This document shows positions 1 to 54,790 of a stretch of DNA of 64,000 nt, one piece after another (position 1 is the first letter of the stretch; each line of letters begins with the position of its first letter). The notes under the pieces were generated by a model. That model made no database searches, had not been told where the DNA came from, and saw nothing but the letters and a program-made list of their open reading frames with translations. This DNA is from Amaurobius ferox (Eukaryota > Arthropoda > Arachnida > Araneae > Amaurobiidae): positions 159,473,750 through 159,537,749 of the forward strand of contig OX578135.1 in NCBI GenBank assembly GCA_951213105.1, read 5' to 3'. Both the position numbers and the translations under genes were made by a program.

Positions 1-1308
1 CTCATATATAATTGCTTGGGCGCCATTGTACTCTCCACTCATTGCAGAAGCTCCATCGAACCCTTGTCCACGGAGGAAAGACGTATCAATGTTGCAGTCT
101 GCAAGGCCTTTAAGAATAGCATCTGCAATTGCTCGACCTGTAGTTTCAGTCAGGGGCACAAACTTAAGGAAGTTCTCCACTATCTTAAATTCAATTTTAT
201 ACTTATCATTTGTTTCAAACCGTTTCAAATAACGAACGCAAAGTGTCATTTGCTCTACCGTTGCAATATCTGTGGTTTCGTCACATAAAACCGCAAAACA
301 TTTGGCCTCATTCACCTCAGTTGCTATGTGCTTCACAATGGAATCATTGCATGCTGAAATAATCTCATTTTGTATATTCCAACTTATGTAAGTTGCATTT
401 TTTGCACAACCTTGTAGATGAGTTTTCAGTATTTCTTCTCCTGCATCAACTCGGAGTCGCAAAAGGGCTCTAAAATTTCCTTCGCCTTGGCATGGTTCTG
501 ACAATACGTCCAAATCCCCACAGTCTCTATGCCCTCTCATGGCCAGCCCTTGCCTTCCACAAAAAATCACTGTTTTGATAATAGGTTTAAGAATAGCCCT
601 ATTCTGCAAAACTTGTTTTTGCTTTCCTCTGTCCATTACTTGATCCACAGGAACCGTTTTTCCTTCCGTGACCCTTAAGAACTCATCGGCTTTGAGAACT
701 GAATCCTTATGATAGAAAAAATTTTCATGTTGACTGAACTTCTCCAAGGCCTTCTTCCAATTATTAAATCCTTTTGAAACAAGTTGACCTGTAGCTTGTG
801 TGGATCTTAAACCGACTTCATGGGGTGCAAAGAGAACACAAAATTTGCAATAGGCACTGTCCTCTGCCTTTGAGTAAGCTAGCCAGTTATGCTTACTCAG
901 CCAAGATGAGCAGAACTTCCGAGTGTGGTGAGGTTTTCCTTGACTTGATACAGCACTAGTGACAGTAGCAGGAAAACTGTAATTTGCATATGGTTCCCAA
1001 AGATTTTTTAGCGCTGTTATCCTATCTTCATCTGTGAGGTTAGATTTCTTGACATAATTAGAAATATCTGCAGCCAGAATTTCTATTTCAACTGTGTTTG
1101 GTATTGTGTTTTGTCCTACCTTTACCTCCTCACAAGTGTTTGAAGACAGCCCGGGGTCACGGCTGTTGCTTGCTTCGACTGCAGCCTCATCAATGTAACA
1201 AGAGCTCAGGGAAACGTCGTTGGGAACGTCACTATTTTCAATCTTACTTTTTTTTTTAAAATAATTTCCCAGTGTCTGTTGGCCTAGCCCTTTTCGTTTT
1301 TCACTCAT
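1..1308 (-). CDS. hAT-type transposase, ZMYM1-like (TTF zinc finger plus DUF4371), N-terminal 436 residues
   Basis: The minus strand is open from an ATG at 1308 to base 1 with no stop or frameshift, giving 436 codons of a protein that continues off the window. A basic N-terminus (MSEKRKGLGQQ) is followed by a TTF-type zinc-finger-like stretch at about residues 125-165, with the spacing CxxC in YCKFC and the W-L-x-Y-S pattern. A DUF4371-like transposase region covers about 170-430. It contains LCDETTDI near 341, whose Asp is the likely first catalytic acid, and GQGFDGASAM near 414. This architecture is that of domesticated and transposon-borne ZMYM1 or ZNF862-like proteins of the hAT superfamily, which cut and paste DNA. 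The missing part should hold the remaining acidic residues and the C-terminal dimerisation domain. An undamaged frame suggests a young copy. Confidence 0.8.
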   Translation of the reverse strand, partial: MSEKRKGLGQQTLGNYFKKKSKIENSDVPNDVSLSSCYIDEAAVEASNSRDPGLSSNTCEEVKVGQNTIPNTVEIEILAADISNYVKKSNLTDEDRITALKNLWEPYANYSFPATVTSAVSSQGKPHHTRKFCSSWLSKHNWLAYSKAEDSAYCKFCVLFAPHEVGLRSTQATGQLVSKGFNNWKKALEKFSQHENFFYHKDSVLKADEFLRVTEGKTVPVDQVMDRGKQKQVLQNRAILKPIIKTVIFCGRQGLAMRGHRDCGDLDVLSEPCQGEGNFRALLRLRVDAGEEILKTHLQGCAKNATYISWNIQNEIISACNDSIVKHIATEVNEAKCFAVLCDETTDIATVEQMTLCVRYLKRFETNDKYKIEFKIVENFLKFVPLTETTGRAIADAILKGLADCNIDTSFLRGQGFDGASAMSGEYNGAQAIIYE

Positions 1309-1924
1309 TGTCTTTTTTTTTACCTTGCTCCTCAGTTATTCAAGAACAAAATTTGCTATATAGCCGAAATACGCACATAAACACACACACTGATCATTAA
1401 AGATGCATTTCACTGTAAGATCAGTTGAAAGTTCAGGACCATTATTAAATTCAGCTATTCACCACGCAGGCCCTCGTTCCGAAACTACCAATTCACTGTT
1501 ATCACCTTGTGTCGTAACGTCGCACTTTATTTCAACTCACAGCAACACTTAATTCGCGAAGCGTTGGCACGATCTATTTATTCACTTCCACAATTTTCTC
1601 ACTGGGTAAACGAAATCCTCGAGTTTTCGAGCGAACAGCCGCTTCTCACCGTGTGTGTGCAACACTTTTCTGGAGCTCCTAGCCTATATTAGGCTGCATC
1701 TCCGGTATGGTATCTAAATTGATTAACAGTACTTTGTGCTCCGTTTAAGGAAGTATGATCATGATGGGTCAAATGGAAGGCACGAGGCCAGACTGGGAAA
1801 AAGGCCCTTTTCAGGGTCAAGTTCAAGCAGTCAAGATAGTCTGCTCTTTTCCTATTGGCTGTCCCTGGATCTCCCATCGGGAGAGGCATGTAGGTTGGAA
1901 TGGCCCTTTTCAGGTGCGCCACTG
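1..1924 (-). mobile_element. hAT DNA transposon, 5' part, cut by the window edge
   Basis: The outer end at 1924 reads, on the minus strand, CAGTGGCGCACCTGAAAAGG, a typical hAT terminal inverted repeat. Inward of it lie about 600 bases of leader and then a transposase-like frame starting at 1308. The other terminus lies beyond base 1, so the inverted repeat and 8-bp target duplication cannot be checked; the flanking 8 bases on this side are CATACACA. The element sits in a dispersed repeat whose remainder resumes at about 1930, so it is a nested insertion. Calling it hAT rests on the end motif together with the protein. Confidence 0.7.
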
Positions 1925-1929
1925 CATAC

Positions 1930-2368
1930 ACATATATATTATCTGTGTATCTAAATTCCGTGCCTATGCGATTACAATAGTTGTGATTTTAAATGATCCC
2001 TAAACTTTTATTATTTCTTCAAGGAAGCCTAATTTTAACATATGCAGAATGCAAATATCTCAAGCGATTGTAAGATGAATTACATAAGAATTGCTGAATT
2101 TTTTTCACACAAAATTATTTAGCTCTGGAGTCTGGAATACAAGTTATATGAATGAAATATTCATTGATTTTGCATAAAGAATAAGATGATTTATATTTCG
2201 ATACAGTTTTAAATATTTAAGTATAATAAATTACTGTAGTACTGTGATAATGTAAAAGATATTACCACTGAATGAATCACATTTTAGAAATTTTTAAATG
2301 AAATTACATTTCAGTTGGAAAGTGTTTCATAATCAATGCTTATGCATGATTGATCTTTCTTGTTTATA
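1930..2368 (+). repeat. Dispersed repeat A, copy 0 (3' part)
   Basis: This matches the 3' half of the copies at 2.9-3.9 kb, 12.9-14.2 kb and 25.7-28.5 kb. Shared landmarks are ATCTGTGTATCTAAATTC near the start, the GGAGTCTGGAATA segment near 2125, and the closing TTCAGTTGGAAAGTGTTTCA then GCATGATTGATCTTTC near 2310-2360. Its 5' half is missing because the hAT element interrupts it. It is non-coding. Confidence 0.7.
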
Positions 2369-2884
2369 TATTCTGTACGAAGAACGGGTAAACTGCTAGT
2401 TGTTAATATAAAGAGAAAAAGACTATATAGATTTTCCATACTATGTACAATTTTTAAAATTAATAATGTTTAATAATATCGGACAAGAGAAAGGTTTTCG
2501 ATTTTTCGAATATTTTTTTATTAAATTGTAATGTAAATAATACCGTAAAAATAATTATGACAGAAAAATAAAGGAATAGTTGTTCTACAATTTCATAATA
2601 TTTAAAAGTGAATTATATAATTTATAAGAAGCCAATGTGCACCGTCCTCGAGATATTGCACGTTTTTGTTCTAAAAGGGTAAAAATTATATAAAAAATAA
2701 AATATTCTTACTATTATGAAATAAATCGATGCACTTGAAACCGCAAATTTATTTGCACCATTTTTTACTTGTCGTTTTCCAGATATTAATTAGACAATCC
2801 AAAGAATTTAACTATCAGGCTATATAAACTGGCAATTACAAGAAGCCTATTGTTTATTTAAAGAGATTCAATTATAAGACTCCC
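2369..2884. other. AT-rich stretch without a gene
   Basis: No open frame of note is seen. Near 2645 the phrase CGTCCTCGAGATATTGCACG matches, on the minus strand, the repeat B sequences near 4.9 kb and 63.1 kb, so this is probably a diverged repeat B fragment. Confidence 0.4.
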
Positions 2885-3506
2885 ATTTTTAACACTTTTC
2901 AACTTAGTTGAAAAGTTTTTATGACTTTGGTTATTCTGTATGTTTGTCTGCCTGTCTGTCTGTCCGTTCGTGTAACTGCCGTAAAAATTATTTTATCAAA
3001 ATGAAATTTTAGTATGCTGTTGAGACGGTCTGTGGGACATGTAGGAATGAAAATGAATAATATCACCCAATTAGTTTCTAATTTAACCCAGGACGAAAAA
3101 TTAAATTACATTGAACCCCTATGGGACATCATTTTTCAAACATTTTTTAAGCGAAGTTAAAATTCACAAATTGCTTCGAAAATTTTAGAAAATAATCAAA
3201 TTATGTATCACATAAAATGTATAAACAAAATATATTCTGTAATATTTAAATTTATTCGGTAATTTATGTGCAAAATATATCGGCACTTTTTAAAATAAAA
3301 ATAGAAATAATAATTAAATTACATCTATGATTTATGAAGAGATTACGTGACTCATTGCAAAATGAAATATAGCATCTATTTATTTCCGGATGTGTCCAAA
3401 TCGTGATTTTTAAAGATCATTTAAATGTATATTTAGTGTTGCATCCGTCCTAAAAACCGCTTTATTTTTTTAATATTTTTTCTGTGTATCTAAATTCTGT
3501 GTCTAA

Positions 3507-3554
<48 letters not shown>

Positions 3555-3865
3555 ATTTTAAATTATTACTAAACTTTGATTATTTTTACAACAAAACCAA
3601 TTTTAACGGATGCAGAATGTAAATAAATCAAGCGATTGTAAGGTGAAATAAGAATTGCAGAATTTTGTTCACGCAAAATGATTTAGCTCTGGAGTCTGGA
3701 ATATAAGTGATATGAATAAAATATTCGTTGATTTTATATAGAGAAGCAGACGATTTATATTTCGATGATGTCATTTGAATAAATGTTTAAATAAAATTAC
3801 ATTTCAGTTGGAAAGTATTTCATAATCAATACTTTATGCATGATTGATTTTTCTAGTTGTTAATA
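2885..3865 (+). repeat. Dispersed repeat A, copy 1
   Basis: The copy opens with a short palindrome (ACACTTTTCAACTTAGTTGA and its complement AAAAGT), then TTATGACTTTG, a TCTG-rich microsatellite, and GTAACTGCCGTAAAAATTA. The body contains ATATCACCCAATTAGTTT and AAATTCACAAATTGCTTCG, both shared with the copies at 12.9 and 25.7 kb. It ends with TTTCAGTTGGAAAGTATTTC. A TA microsatellite has expanded inside it at 3510-3551. No coding capacity is seen. Confidence 0.75.
3510..3551. repeat. (TA)n microsatellite
   Basis: About 21 uninterrupted TA units lie within dispersed repeat A. Confidence 0.95.
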
Positions 3866-4000
3866 TCGCCTCCGCACATAAAGAATAAGTTAGCTTGTAG
3901 AGAGAATCTTGTGTTGGATTGAACTCGTAAGATATTTTTAATTATTTTTATTAATGATTTTGAATTAATATCTAAACTTTTTCGTGAAAAATAGTCGTAA

Positions 4001-4003
<3 letters not shown>

Positions 4004-4067
<64 letters not shown>

Positions 4068-4070
4068 ATA
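4004..4070. repeat. (TA)n microsatellite
   Basis: A run of AT dinucleotides with one interruption near 4050. Confidence 0.95.
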
Positions 4071-4287
4071 TGAAAATACCGTGAAATATAATATTACAAA
4101 ATCATCAGAAATCACACTTAAAAGGCGCAAAGCTGCACTAAAAGGAGGATTAAAATATTTTCAAAAAGAAAAGAGGTATGGATGGGAACAATATACCAAA
4201 AGATGGCCGGGGGGAGTTGTGACCCCCTCACCCCGGTTAAGCATGCTTTGCGTCGCGATAACACTCCCGGAGAGCTTTCTTTTCTTT

Positions 4288-4290
<3 letters not shown>

Positions 4291-4322
<32 letters not shown>
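4291..4322. repeat. (TA)n microsatellite
   Basis: A pure TA run. The short open frames across it are artefacts of the repeat. Confidence 0.9.
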
Positions 4323-4325
<3 letters not shown>

Positions 4326-4464
4326 TTATCAAAATTTTTCTTTCAAAACTTACGTTTTAAAATTTTTAGAGGTTTAAAATTATGTAGATTAAAATTTTAT
4401 AATAATATTGGTAAGTTAAATTTCCTTTTTTCCGATTTATGATTTATATTTTCAAAAATCTGTC

Positions 4465-4465
<1 letters not shown>

Positions 4466-4500
<35 letters not shown>
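4466..4500. repeat. (TAA)n microsatellite
   Basis: About eleven TAA units in a row. Confidence 0.95.
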
Positions 4501-4501
<1 letters not shown>

Positions 4502-4869
4502 TCTGATGAGGGCAGCACATAACTTTCTCTACATGCAGTGACTTTACTTCTTCCACAGCGAAATTATGATGTACAAGATACGTGGTACAAAGTTGTTGGC
4601 ATCTACGTGAATTGAACATTAGTCGCTTTTTGTAACTTATGAGTCCAAACAGATTACAATTAGTCCAAACAACTTATAATCCTTTTTAAAATGCAATTGG
4701 CATTTAATTAATATCCCGTGAAATAAAAATAGTATTAACGAATTTTTTGTTGTTCAAAATATAAAACTATTGCAAAAAGTATCTTCTATCGTGAATGTAA
4801 CAAACTAGATCCGCGAGAGTAATGTAACAGATTTGTTGTATAATATTACATATTGAACGTTTATATAAA

Positions 4870-5300
4870 TCTTATGTAATTTTTTTTAAATACATTTTTT
4901 TTTAAATGTGCAATATCTCGAGAACGGTTTATACTAATTAGCTTCATCGTTTTTTAATGAAAAATTACGTATTTATATTTAACAGCATTGACCTGATTTT
5001 TCAATATTTTTTTTCAAAAATTCATTTATAAATCTTGCAAGTTCTAAAGTTTATGTTATTTATTTTCTAATGAAAAATTACGTGTGAAATTATTATTTAT
5101 TCATCATTATTGAAGTTCCTAAATTTTTAATAATATTTTTCAGAAATAATTCATTCGAAAATTGAAGCGTTTTTCCTAGCATTCGATTGCGTTTAAAATC
5201 ATCAGGGTTCCAGGAATTAACTGATTGAAATAATCGTACCGCATTATTTTCAAAACAACTTCATTAGTTTTTGAGATATCGCTTCCAAAGAATCAAGAAC
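4870..5300 (+). repeat. Dispersed repeat B fragment
   Basis: The segment around 4905-4970 (GCAATATCTCGAGAACGGTT then AATGAAAAATTACGT) matches in reverse a segment near 63.06-63.13 kb, and more weakly one near 2.64 kb. The copy ends in a CA microsatellite (5301-5320). Directly after it, CAGGGACGTAACCAGG at 5319 looks like a hAT-type terminal repeat, but its partner end was not found. The 4501-4869 interval holds nothing recognisable. Confidence 0.5.
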
Positions 5301-5550
5301 ACACACACACACACACACAGGGACGTAACCAGGAGGAGATGGCCTGGGCCTGCCCTCCCCTTAAATTTAGGTCATTTATATATATTGTTTTATGTCATCT
5401 CTTAAAGAGAACGTGCCCATTTTCGCCATTTAATATATTTTAACATGTATTGAGATTTATACGTATTTCAAATGTATAATTATTAATCAAATATAAATGC
5501 GCTTTATTTAAAAAAAAATGTTATGTTCTCATCTATAAATTGTACACCCC

Positions 5551-5566
5551 CCCCCCCCTCCCCCGT
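5551..5566. repeat. Poly-C tract
   Basis: A C run of about 15 followed by TCCCCCG in otherwise AT-rich sequence. Confidence 0.8.
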
Positions 5567-5856
5567 CCGAAGTGCTTTTTTTTTGCTATATGCATGCAAA
5601 CACAGATATTATCACCATAAACATTTAATTTGAGATTCTAATGTTTTACCCCGTCACAATACTTTCTCTATACGATAATAAAAGATTGTAAGGCAGAAAA
5701 AAAAAAAACCCGGATAGTTCGTTTCTATGGAAACATCCGATCTTGTCAATGATCGTATGAAGACAATTCTGTACATAGGCAGTTATGGATTTCACAAAGT
5801 ATTTAAGTTAGAACTGTAAAAATTCAAACTGCTGCTTGTAAGATAAACATTTGTTA

Positions 5857-6086
5857 CAGAACTTCCTTGATGAAGTAAGTATATATCAGTTAGGTGACTA
5901 TAATTGCTTCGAGGGCGTTATAAGCCTGGCTAATAGTACAGGTAAAATAGTATGCGCCCAATCACAGCTAAGAACGAATACTGTTTTACCTGTTCTCTCT
6001 TGGCCTGAAGAAGGGGGATTACAACGCCCTTGAAACAATTGTAGTCATCTAACTGACATAGGCTTGCTTTCATCAAGAAAGTTCTG
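5857..6086. mobile_element. Foldback MITE, 230 bp, TA target site
   Basis: The two ends are near-perfect reverse complements over about 70 bases. The left arm starts CAGAACTTCCTTGATGAA and the right arm, read on the minus strand, starts CAGAACTTTCTTGATGAA. Both arms then reach GGGCGTT followed by ATAA or GTAA. TA lies directly outside each end. No transposase is present. The TA duplication and long arms fit a non-autonomous Tc1/mariner-type element. Confidence 0.75.
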
Positions 6087-6554
6087 TAAGTGCTTATTCA
6101 AGTTAGCTTCGCCCAGCCTCCTTGGTATTCGATGGGAAGCGAGCTTCACTCAAAAAGAAATTGACGCTATAATTTCTCATACTTCGCACACTATCAAAAA
6201 ATAACCAGTAATAAAAATGCCTTTTTCGTATTTCACCTGAGCCCGTGCAGTTTCATTGCAAAAAAGCAAATTGTTTTTTGGCAGCGAAGTGAAGGTACCG
6301 ATTGCGTAATTTGCGCCGTAAATTACATTGTCCAGTAAAACCATTGTGTAAATTAATGAAAAATTAAACTATAATTGATGGATATATAGATTTTCTGGGA
6401 GTGAAACACTGTTTCTCTTGTTTCATACCACCGCACATCACTGGCTTTCCCGTGAATATGTATGGGCGCAAAGGCAAACTCTTCCTTGAATAGAAAGCAG
6501 TTCTGTTTAACGAATACTTTTTTAATGAGCTAAGTTTATTTTTTTTTTATGTTT

Positions 6555-6605
6555 CATTTCCTTCCTTCATTTGTTGAAAATTTCAAGGAATGAAGGAAGG
6601 AAATG
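6555..6605. repeat. Perfect 17-bp inverted repeat
   Basis: CATTTCCTTCCTTCATT at 6555-6571 is the exact reverse complement of 6589-6605, separated by 17 bases. It could form a hairpin or a symmetrical binding site. No function can be assigned. Confidence 0.8.
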
Positions 6606-8304
6606 ACCGTCGTGGGAAATCCAACCCGATATCGTATCTGTTATTTGTCATCTGAGAAATGGCAACAACAACCGTTATGTGCCAAAGCAAGAATTGTTTA
6701 TATTTTAAATCCCGTTTGCGTGGGAATGTTATCGTAAAGCATTTTGTTGAAGCCAGCATTTCCCAATTTACTTACTGATTGCTTTTTTTAAAATTAAAAT
6801 ATTGTTTTTTTGTTAGATACAACAAGCTTGTTTTGTTAGATACAACAAAGGAACGAATGATTACTATAGTTTAAAAAATCTGTTAATTTTTTAAAGCATG
6901 GCAGCTGCTTGTCAAGATACCTTGTGACTCTTTGAAATCGAAGTTTCCTTTTCCTTCTACGGAACAGTATTTTTTTTTTTTAGGTTTGTGAGCTTAAAAT
7001 CGTTTTTTGTCTATATTTACCGTTAATTATTGACTGATTTTTAATTGTAAAAAATGTATAGCTATTAGTATTTTTTTTTTATTTTTTATTTTAGGCATAT
7101 AAACATACATAGTATCGGAAATATGTGCTAAATTTAAATTCTTTTAATTTTCAAAATATTTATTAAACAACGATGTGATTTTTACATAATATTGAAATTA
7201 AATATTTTTTTGTATATTACTTTTTTGGCTTTAAATATAATTTAGTATCATATACTATATTAAGTAATTTTATTCCTGTGTTAATGAGAATTATACACTT
7301 ATATTTTGCAATGAAGATATTAAGACACTATTTCTAAAGCAAAAAATCTGAAAAATATAATCTGATTTATTATACATATTAAAATCCAAATTTAAATCAC
7401 ACGTTAACATAACTAATCAGTGGTTATAACATCTGTTAGATGAATGTTTATACTGGACTTATGCTTGCTTTTTTATTCAAAGTACACTGAATGGATATGT
7501 AATTAATGAAACGATGCCAATTTTTTTAATGTAACACAATTAAATATATGATTTACAATATACCACCATATGAATCATTACCAATCATTTGATTATTTTG
7601 TTGTAAATTTTGTGAATTTTTTAATTAATTGTGTAAATTTATCAAACACTCTGAGTTAAAGCATTGTTACAGAAAATTTTGCAACATACTGTATTGTTTA
7701 ATAATGTTTGTAAAGATAATGATCTTTTCCATAAAGCAATGGAGAATAAACACATCTGCTAATTCTATAACATGCCAGAAGGGTTATAAAATTAAAAATG
7801 TGCAAAATGTTTTTGAATTAGCCAAACGAATCCTTCCTTTAGCAAATCTTTGTTTAATTTTGATCAAAGAACAGCTGCTAAAAATTTATAAAGCAAAATT
7901 GCATGTCTTTCTTTGGAATGATTTTAAATGTCAGTAGTAAAAGAATACACAATTTGAATTAACATTGAAATTGAACAAACCACAGAAAATCAAGATAATA
8001 TTCATAAAGATATGCCTAATAAGTGCTATTCAGCAAGTAAAAACTGCAGTATTAGTTATTTTCAATGTTCTAAAAATCAAGAAACCATCTAAATTCTCAA
8101 TTTGGTTTAAAGTGTTTTCAATATGAAAACAATGTTTTCTTTCACAAAGGAAGTTAAATACTTTAAGAATATCATTTTTTTTTTGTAATTACTTATTTGT
8201 AAGGCACTGCTCAACCTGTCAGTATTTTGAACGTTATAAAATTCAATTTACTTACATTTTTCTGTTTGTTTCTTACAACTTTATCTTAATTCTTTTTCTT
8301 TTAG
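6606..8304. other. AT-rich sequence upstream of the first recognised SLC6 exon
   Basis: No convincing coding exon or mobile element was recognised. The 102-codon frame at 7629 has biased AT-driven composition and no known motif. If the gene has a 5' untranslated or first coding exon nearby it may lie here or further upstream; no promoter element could be assigned. The polypyrimidine tract TTCTTTTTCTTTTAG ends at 8304 and serves as the acceptor of the first recognised exon. Confidence 0.4.
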
Positions 8305-51151
<42,847 letters not shown>

Positions 51152-52031
51152 TTGCTGTTAAATTCCAGTCAAATACTGAATCAACATATCATAGCCTGTG
51201 TGTGATGAATGCGTTTTCAATTGAGGATGACCATTAAATTAATGAGCTAAAAATTGAGATATAATTGAAATGATTCTTATTGTTTGGTGCTTTTTAAATA
51301 ACAACCAGAACAATATATTTTTAGATTAATTTTTATACATTTCAAATGTATTCACCTTTTATTTAAATTAATATTTTTTAAATCATTAATCATATTTTAA
51401 TAATTTTGTTTGTGTATTTTTGACACTTGTACATATCTGCAAATTTAATTTGTCAATTCTAATCAGGATAATGACAGTGATTTAAATATTTCTTGTGAGT
51501 TAATTAGATTTACAAAATTGCACAAATATAATTTATCAGTAATATTTTTAGTCCAGAATGTTTTTTTTTCCTGCAAAAGTTTTCACACGCTGCCACAAAC
51601 TGGCCTTCCTCTTTGCTGCTCCATGTCTTTGGACGAGTTGGTCGGCCTGGGTTTTGGACATGCTGCCACAATGTTTATGAATTTCTGAAGCTGTTCCGAG
51701 CATTACCAGAGGGCCACCCTAGCAACTTTGAACTTTCAAATATTTATATGCATTCTGCTTGACTTGAGCAGGATAAAAATGTGTCCATGTGTGTTGACTA
51801 TTTGTTTACTGCTGGTCAGTAAATTGTATAATGCCTTTGGCTATTGTTTTGATTTCTATGCCTTTTTGTAATTAGTGTGTTTTTATAATATTTACCTATA
51901 ATTAGCAGATTGTGAATTAATTGATCTCTAATTAAATGTTTATATCGCATTTTTTCTCGTATGTGCCTGGCTCTGAAACTTGTTTCATCTGAATGTTTTG
52001 AGTCTATTTGAATGAACATGTCATGAATAAA
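51152..52031 (+). other. bdg: SLC6 3' untranslated region (probable), with AATAAA near 52026
   Basis: AT-rich sequence follows the stop. The first clear polyadenylation hexamer seen is AATAAA at 52026-52031, with another at about 52663. A 59-bp SINE tail sits inside at 51599-51657. The actual cleavage site cannot be read from the genome alone. Confidence 0.45.
51599..51657 (+). mobile_element. SINE 3'-tail-like insertion, 59 bp, in the SLC6 3' region
   Basis: ACACGCTGCCACAA (51585-51598) and ACATGCTGCCACAA (51658-51671) flank 59 bases that end TTGGACGAGTTGGTCGGCCT then GGGTTTTGG, similar to the SINE tail core. Divergence from the other tails is considerable. Confidence 0.55.
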
Positions 52032-53467
52032 GTCATTTGTCATGTGATCAGAATTTTTATTTCTTCAAATGAGTTTGTGGATAAAATAAACATTAACATA
52101 CTTTTTTTCATAGAAAAGTTTATCGGATTAAAAACTGGCTGCAGCTTTGCTATTTACCTAATGACCTTTCTTTTTCTTATTCACCTTTCTGCGAACTCCA
52201 CCCACCCTATTAGTGTCTATAACCTTGGGCAAATGTTTAAACATTTATTGTAAATGTGTATTTGTGCTTAGCATTATCGGTGTTTATCTGTATTTCTACA
52301 TGATTCTTTCATCCATAGAAAAATTCGTTCGGCTGTCATTTGCTTCTTCAAAAGATCTTTAAATTAGTTTTGTATGAAAGTCAGTTTTGTATGAAAGTCG
52401 TCTACTACTTCCCTTCTCTTCCCATTTCTCAAATTCTATTTTTAAAGTACTCTTTTAAAGCACATTTATACATATTTTATAGTAAAAAATGTTAATTCAG
52501 AGTTCTAAATGTAGTTTTCATGTTTTTAAAATAATATATCCATGATCATGAAAGGTTTTTTTAATCTCTATTGAATTTCAATGTTAATTGTTAAAGTTAC
52601 CTTTTGACTTTTATTAATTTATTAGGTTGGTATAAAGTGCAGCTTAGCTCTGAGTAGTGCTAATAAAAGGGTTAATTAATAAATATTGACATTGCTTTGT
52701 GTAGACCACCTTGCTTGTTTGTTATTACAGATAACATTTGCAATATTTCTCATAAAATAGCATACGTATACTGACTGAGAATATTTCTAGATAGCATGTT
52801 AGGGCAGCCATTAGAATTCTGAGAAAATACCATTTTCTGAATATAAAAATCATCTTTTTCTTTTCTTTATAAACAGGATTATTTTAAAAGTCTTTAGGTA
52901 TACCTAATTATCATTCGAACATTAAAACCTATATTATCTCAGTATTTAGTGTTAGGTGATTTGAGTTCCAAGTTGATTTTCACATAATGTGCACATTTTA
53001 AATGACAACCTAGGCACAACTGAATAGCCACTTTCATGTTATGGTCAGCTATTGATGATGTTTTGGCTGCATTTTTTCACTCAAGATTTAAATTCAATAT
53101 TCTGGCAGACTGAAATTGGTGTATTTCTTCAAACTGAAGGAAAACATTAGCTTTTAACTTTTTTTAGCAGTTTGTTCGAAGCAATTGCACGAATTTGTTA
53201 GCAATTGCATGAATGGACTTAAACAAAAATAACTGCATGTGGGCAGTATGTTATTTTGTTATAGAGTATTTGTAATTTATTTTTTTCAGTTTTTTTACGG
53301 TTTTCAAATTTTGCAGTATAGGCTTTTTAATTTTTGTAATATTCACACACATTTAGTGATTAAATTTTTAAGTGTTGCATCCACTTTAGTTACGTAAAAT
53401 AGCAAATGATGAGATTGTAAATGATATGAAATTAAAAAATAAAACTTCCATTAATAACAGTATAAGC
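52032..53467. other. 3' flank of the SLC6 gene, no recognised feature
   Basis: AT-rich, with scattered AATAAA hexamers, no repeat family shared with the rest of the window and no convincing frame. Confidence 0.4.
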
Positions 53468-53649
53468 CAATGGTTTTCATCCGGTACACTACGGCTCCCT
53501 GGAATAACAATTAGATTTATATTGGGTGGACTTATTACTTTTTCTTCCAAAAAATATTAAATATGCTAATGTTTTTGATTACTAACTAGCCGCCTTTGGC
53601 GACCAGCCTGTTCGCTACCCTTGAAAATTCTGACCGTGGCAAACTCGTT

Positions 53650-54790
53650 GGCGCGACCTACCAGAAAGGTGTAAGGTAACTGCTTGGAAGGCCAGGAAGT
53701 GCCACACAATTTAGACCGGAACCCAATGGGGGAGGCATCCAAAGAGACCGTACCCTCCTTCCCCTACCACAAACCTCTCGGAAGGACTTGCAGTCCCACA
53801 CGTTTAACGTGATCGTACTCCGCGTGAACACGGCTGCAGTTTTGGCAATGGCGGGAATCGAACCCGGGCCTACCGAGTGAAATTCCCGCACGCTAACCAC
53901 TGGGCTACCGTGCCATCCGCGACAATCTCCATAACTTTATTTTTATTCGGCAATTTTGGGAATCGAACCCGGGCCTACCAAGTGCAAATCCCGCGCACTA
54001 ACCACTGGGGTACTTCACCCTCCGCTAGCCGCCTTTGGCGACCAGCCTGTTCGCAACCCTTGAAAATGCTGATCGTGGCAAATTCCAACTGTGGCAAACT
54101 CGTTGGCGTGACCTACCAGAAAGGTGTAAGGTAACTGGTTGGACGGCCAGGATGTGCCACCCAATTTAGACCGGAACCCAGTGGGGGAGGCATCCACAGG
54201 GAACGTACCCTCCTTCCCCTACCACCAACCTCTCGGAAAAACATACGGACCCATATGTTTAACGTGATCGTACTCCATGTCAGTGGCGGAAATCGAACCC
54301 GGGCCTACCGCGTGCAATTCCCGCGCGCTAACCACTGGGCTACTTCGCCCTCCGCGACAATCTCCATAACTTTCTTTTTATTCACCCAATTTAGACCGTA
54401 CCCTCCTTCCCCTACCACCAACCTCTCGGAAGGACTCACGAACCCACATGTTTAACGTGATCGTACTCTGCGTGAACGTGGCGTAAGTTTTGGCAGTGGC
54501 GGGAATCGAACCCGGGCCTACTGAGTGCAATTCCCGCGCGCTAATCACTGGGCTGCCGCACCCTCCGCGACAATCTCCATAACTTTCTACATATTCACCC
54601 AATTTAGACGGGAACCCAGTGGGGGAGGCATCCACAGGGGCCGTATCCTCCTTCCCCTACCACCAACCTCTCGGAAGGACTTACGGACCCACATATTTAA
54701 CGTGATCGTATTCCACGTAAACACGGCGGCAGTTTTGGCAGTGGCGGGAATCGAACCCGGGCCTACCGCTAACTTCCCGCGCGCTAATTT
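53650..54790 (-). repeat. Tandem array of four to five partial tRNA-derived SINE copies
   Basis: Antisense SINE units lie at about 53650-53915, 53950-54022 (head only), 54108-54350, 54383-54565 and 54594-54790. Each has the B-box complement GGGAATCGAACCCGGGCC. Most are followed by CGCGACAATCTCCATAACTT, which belongs to the host repeat. The repeated host sequence shows growth by segmental duplication, not by independent insertions. Short frames across the array are incidental. Confidence 0.85.
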
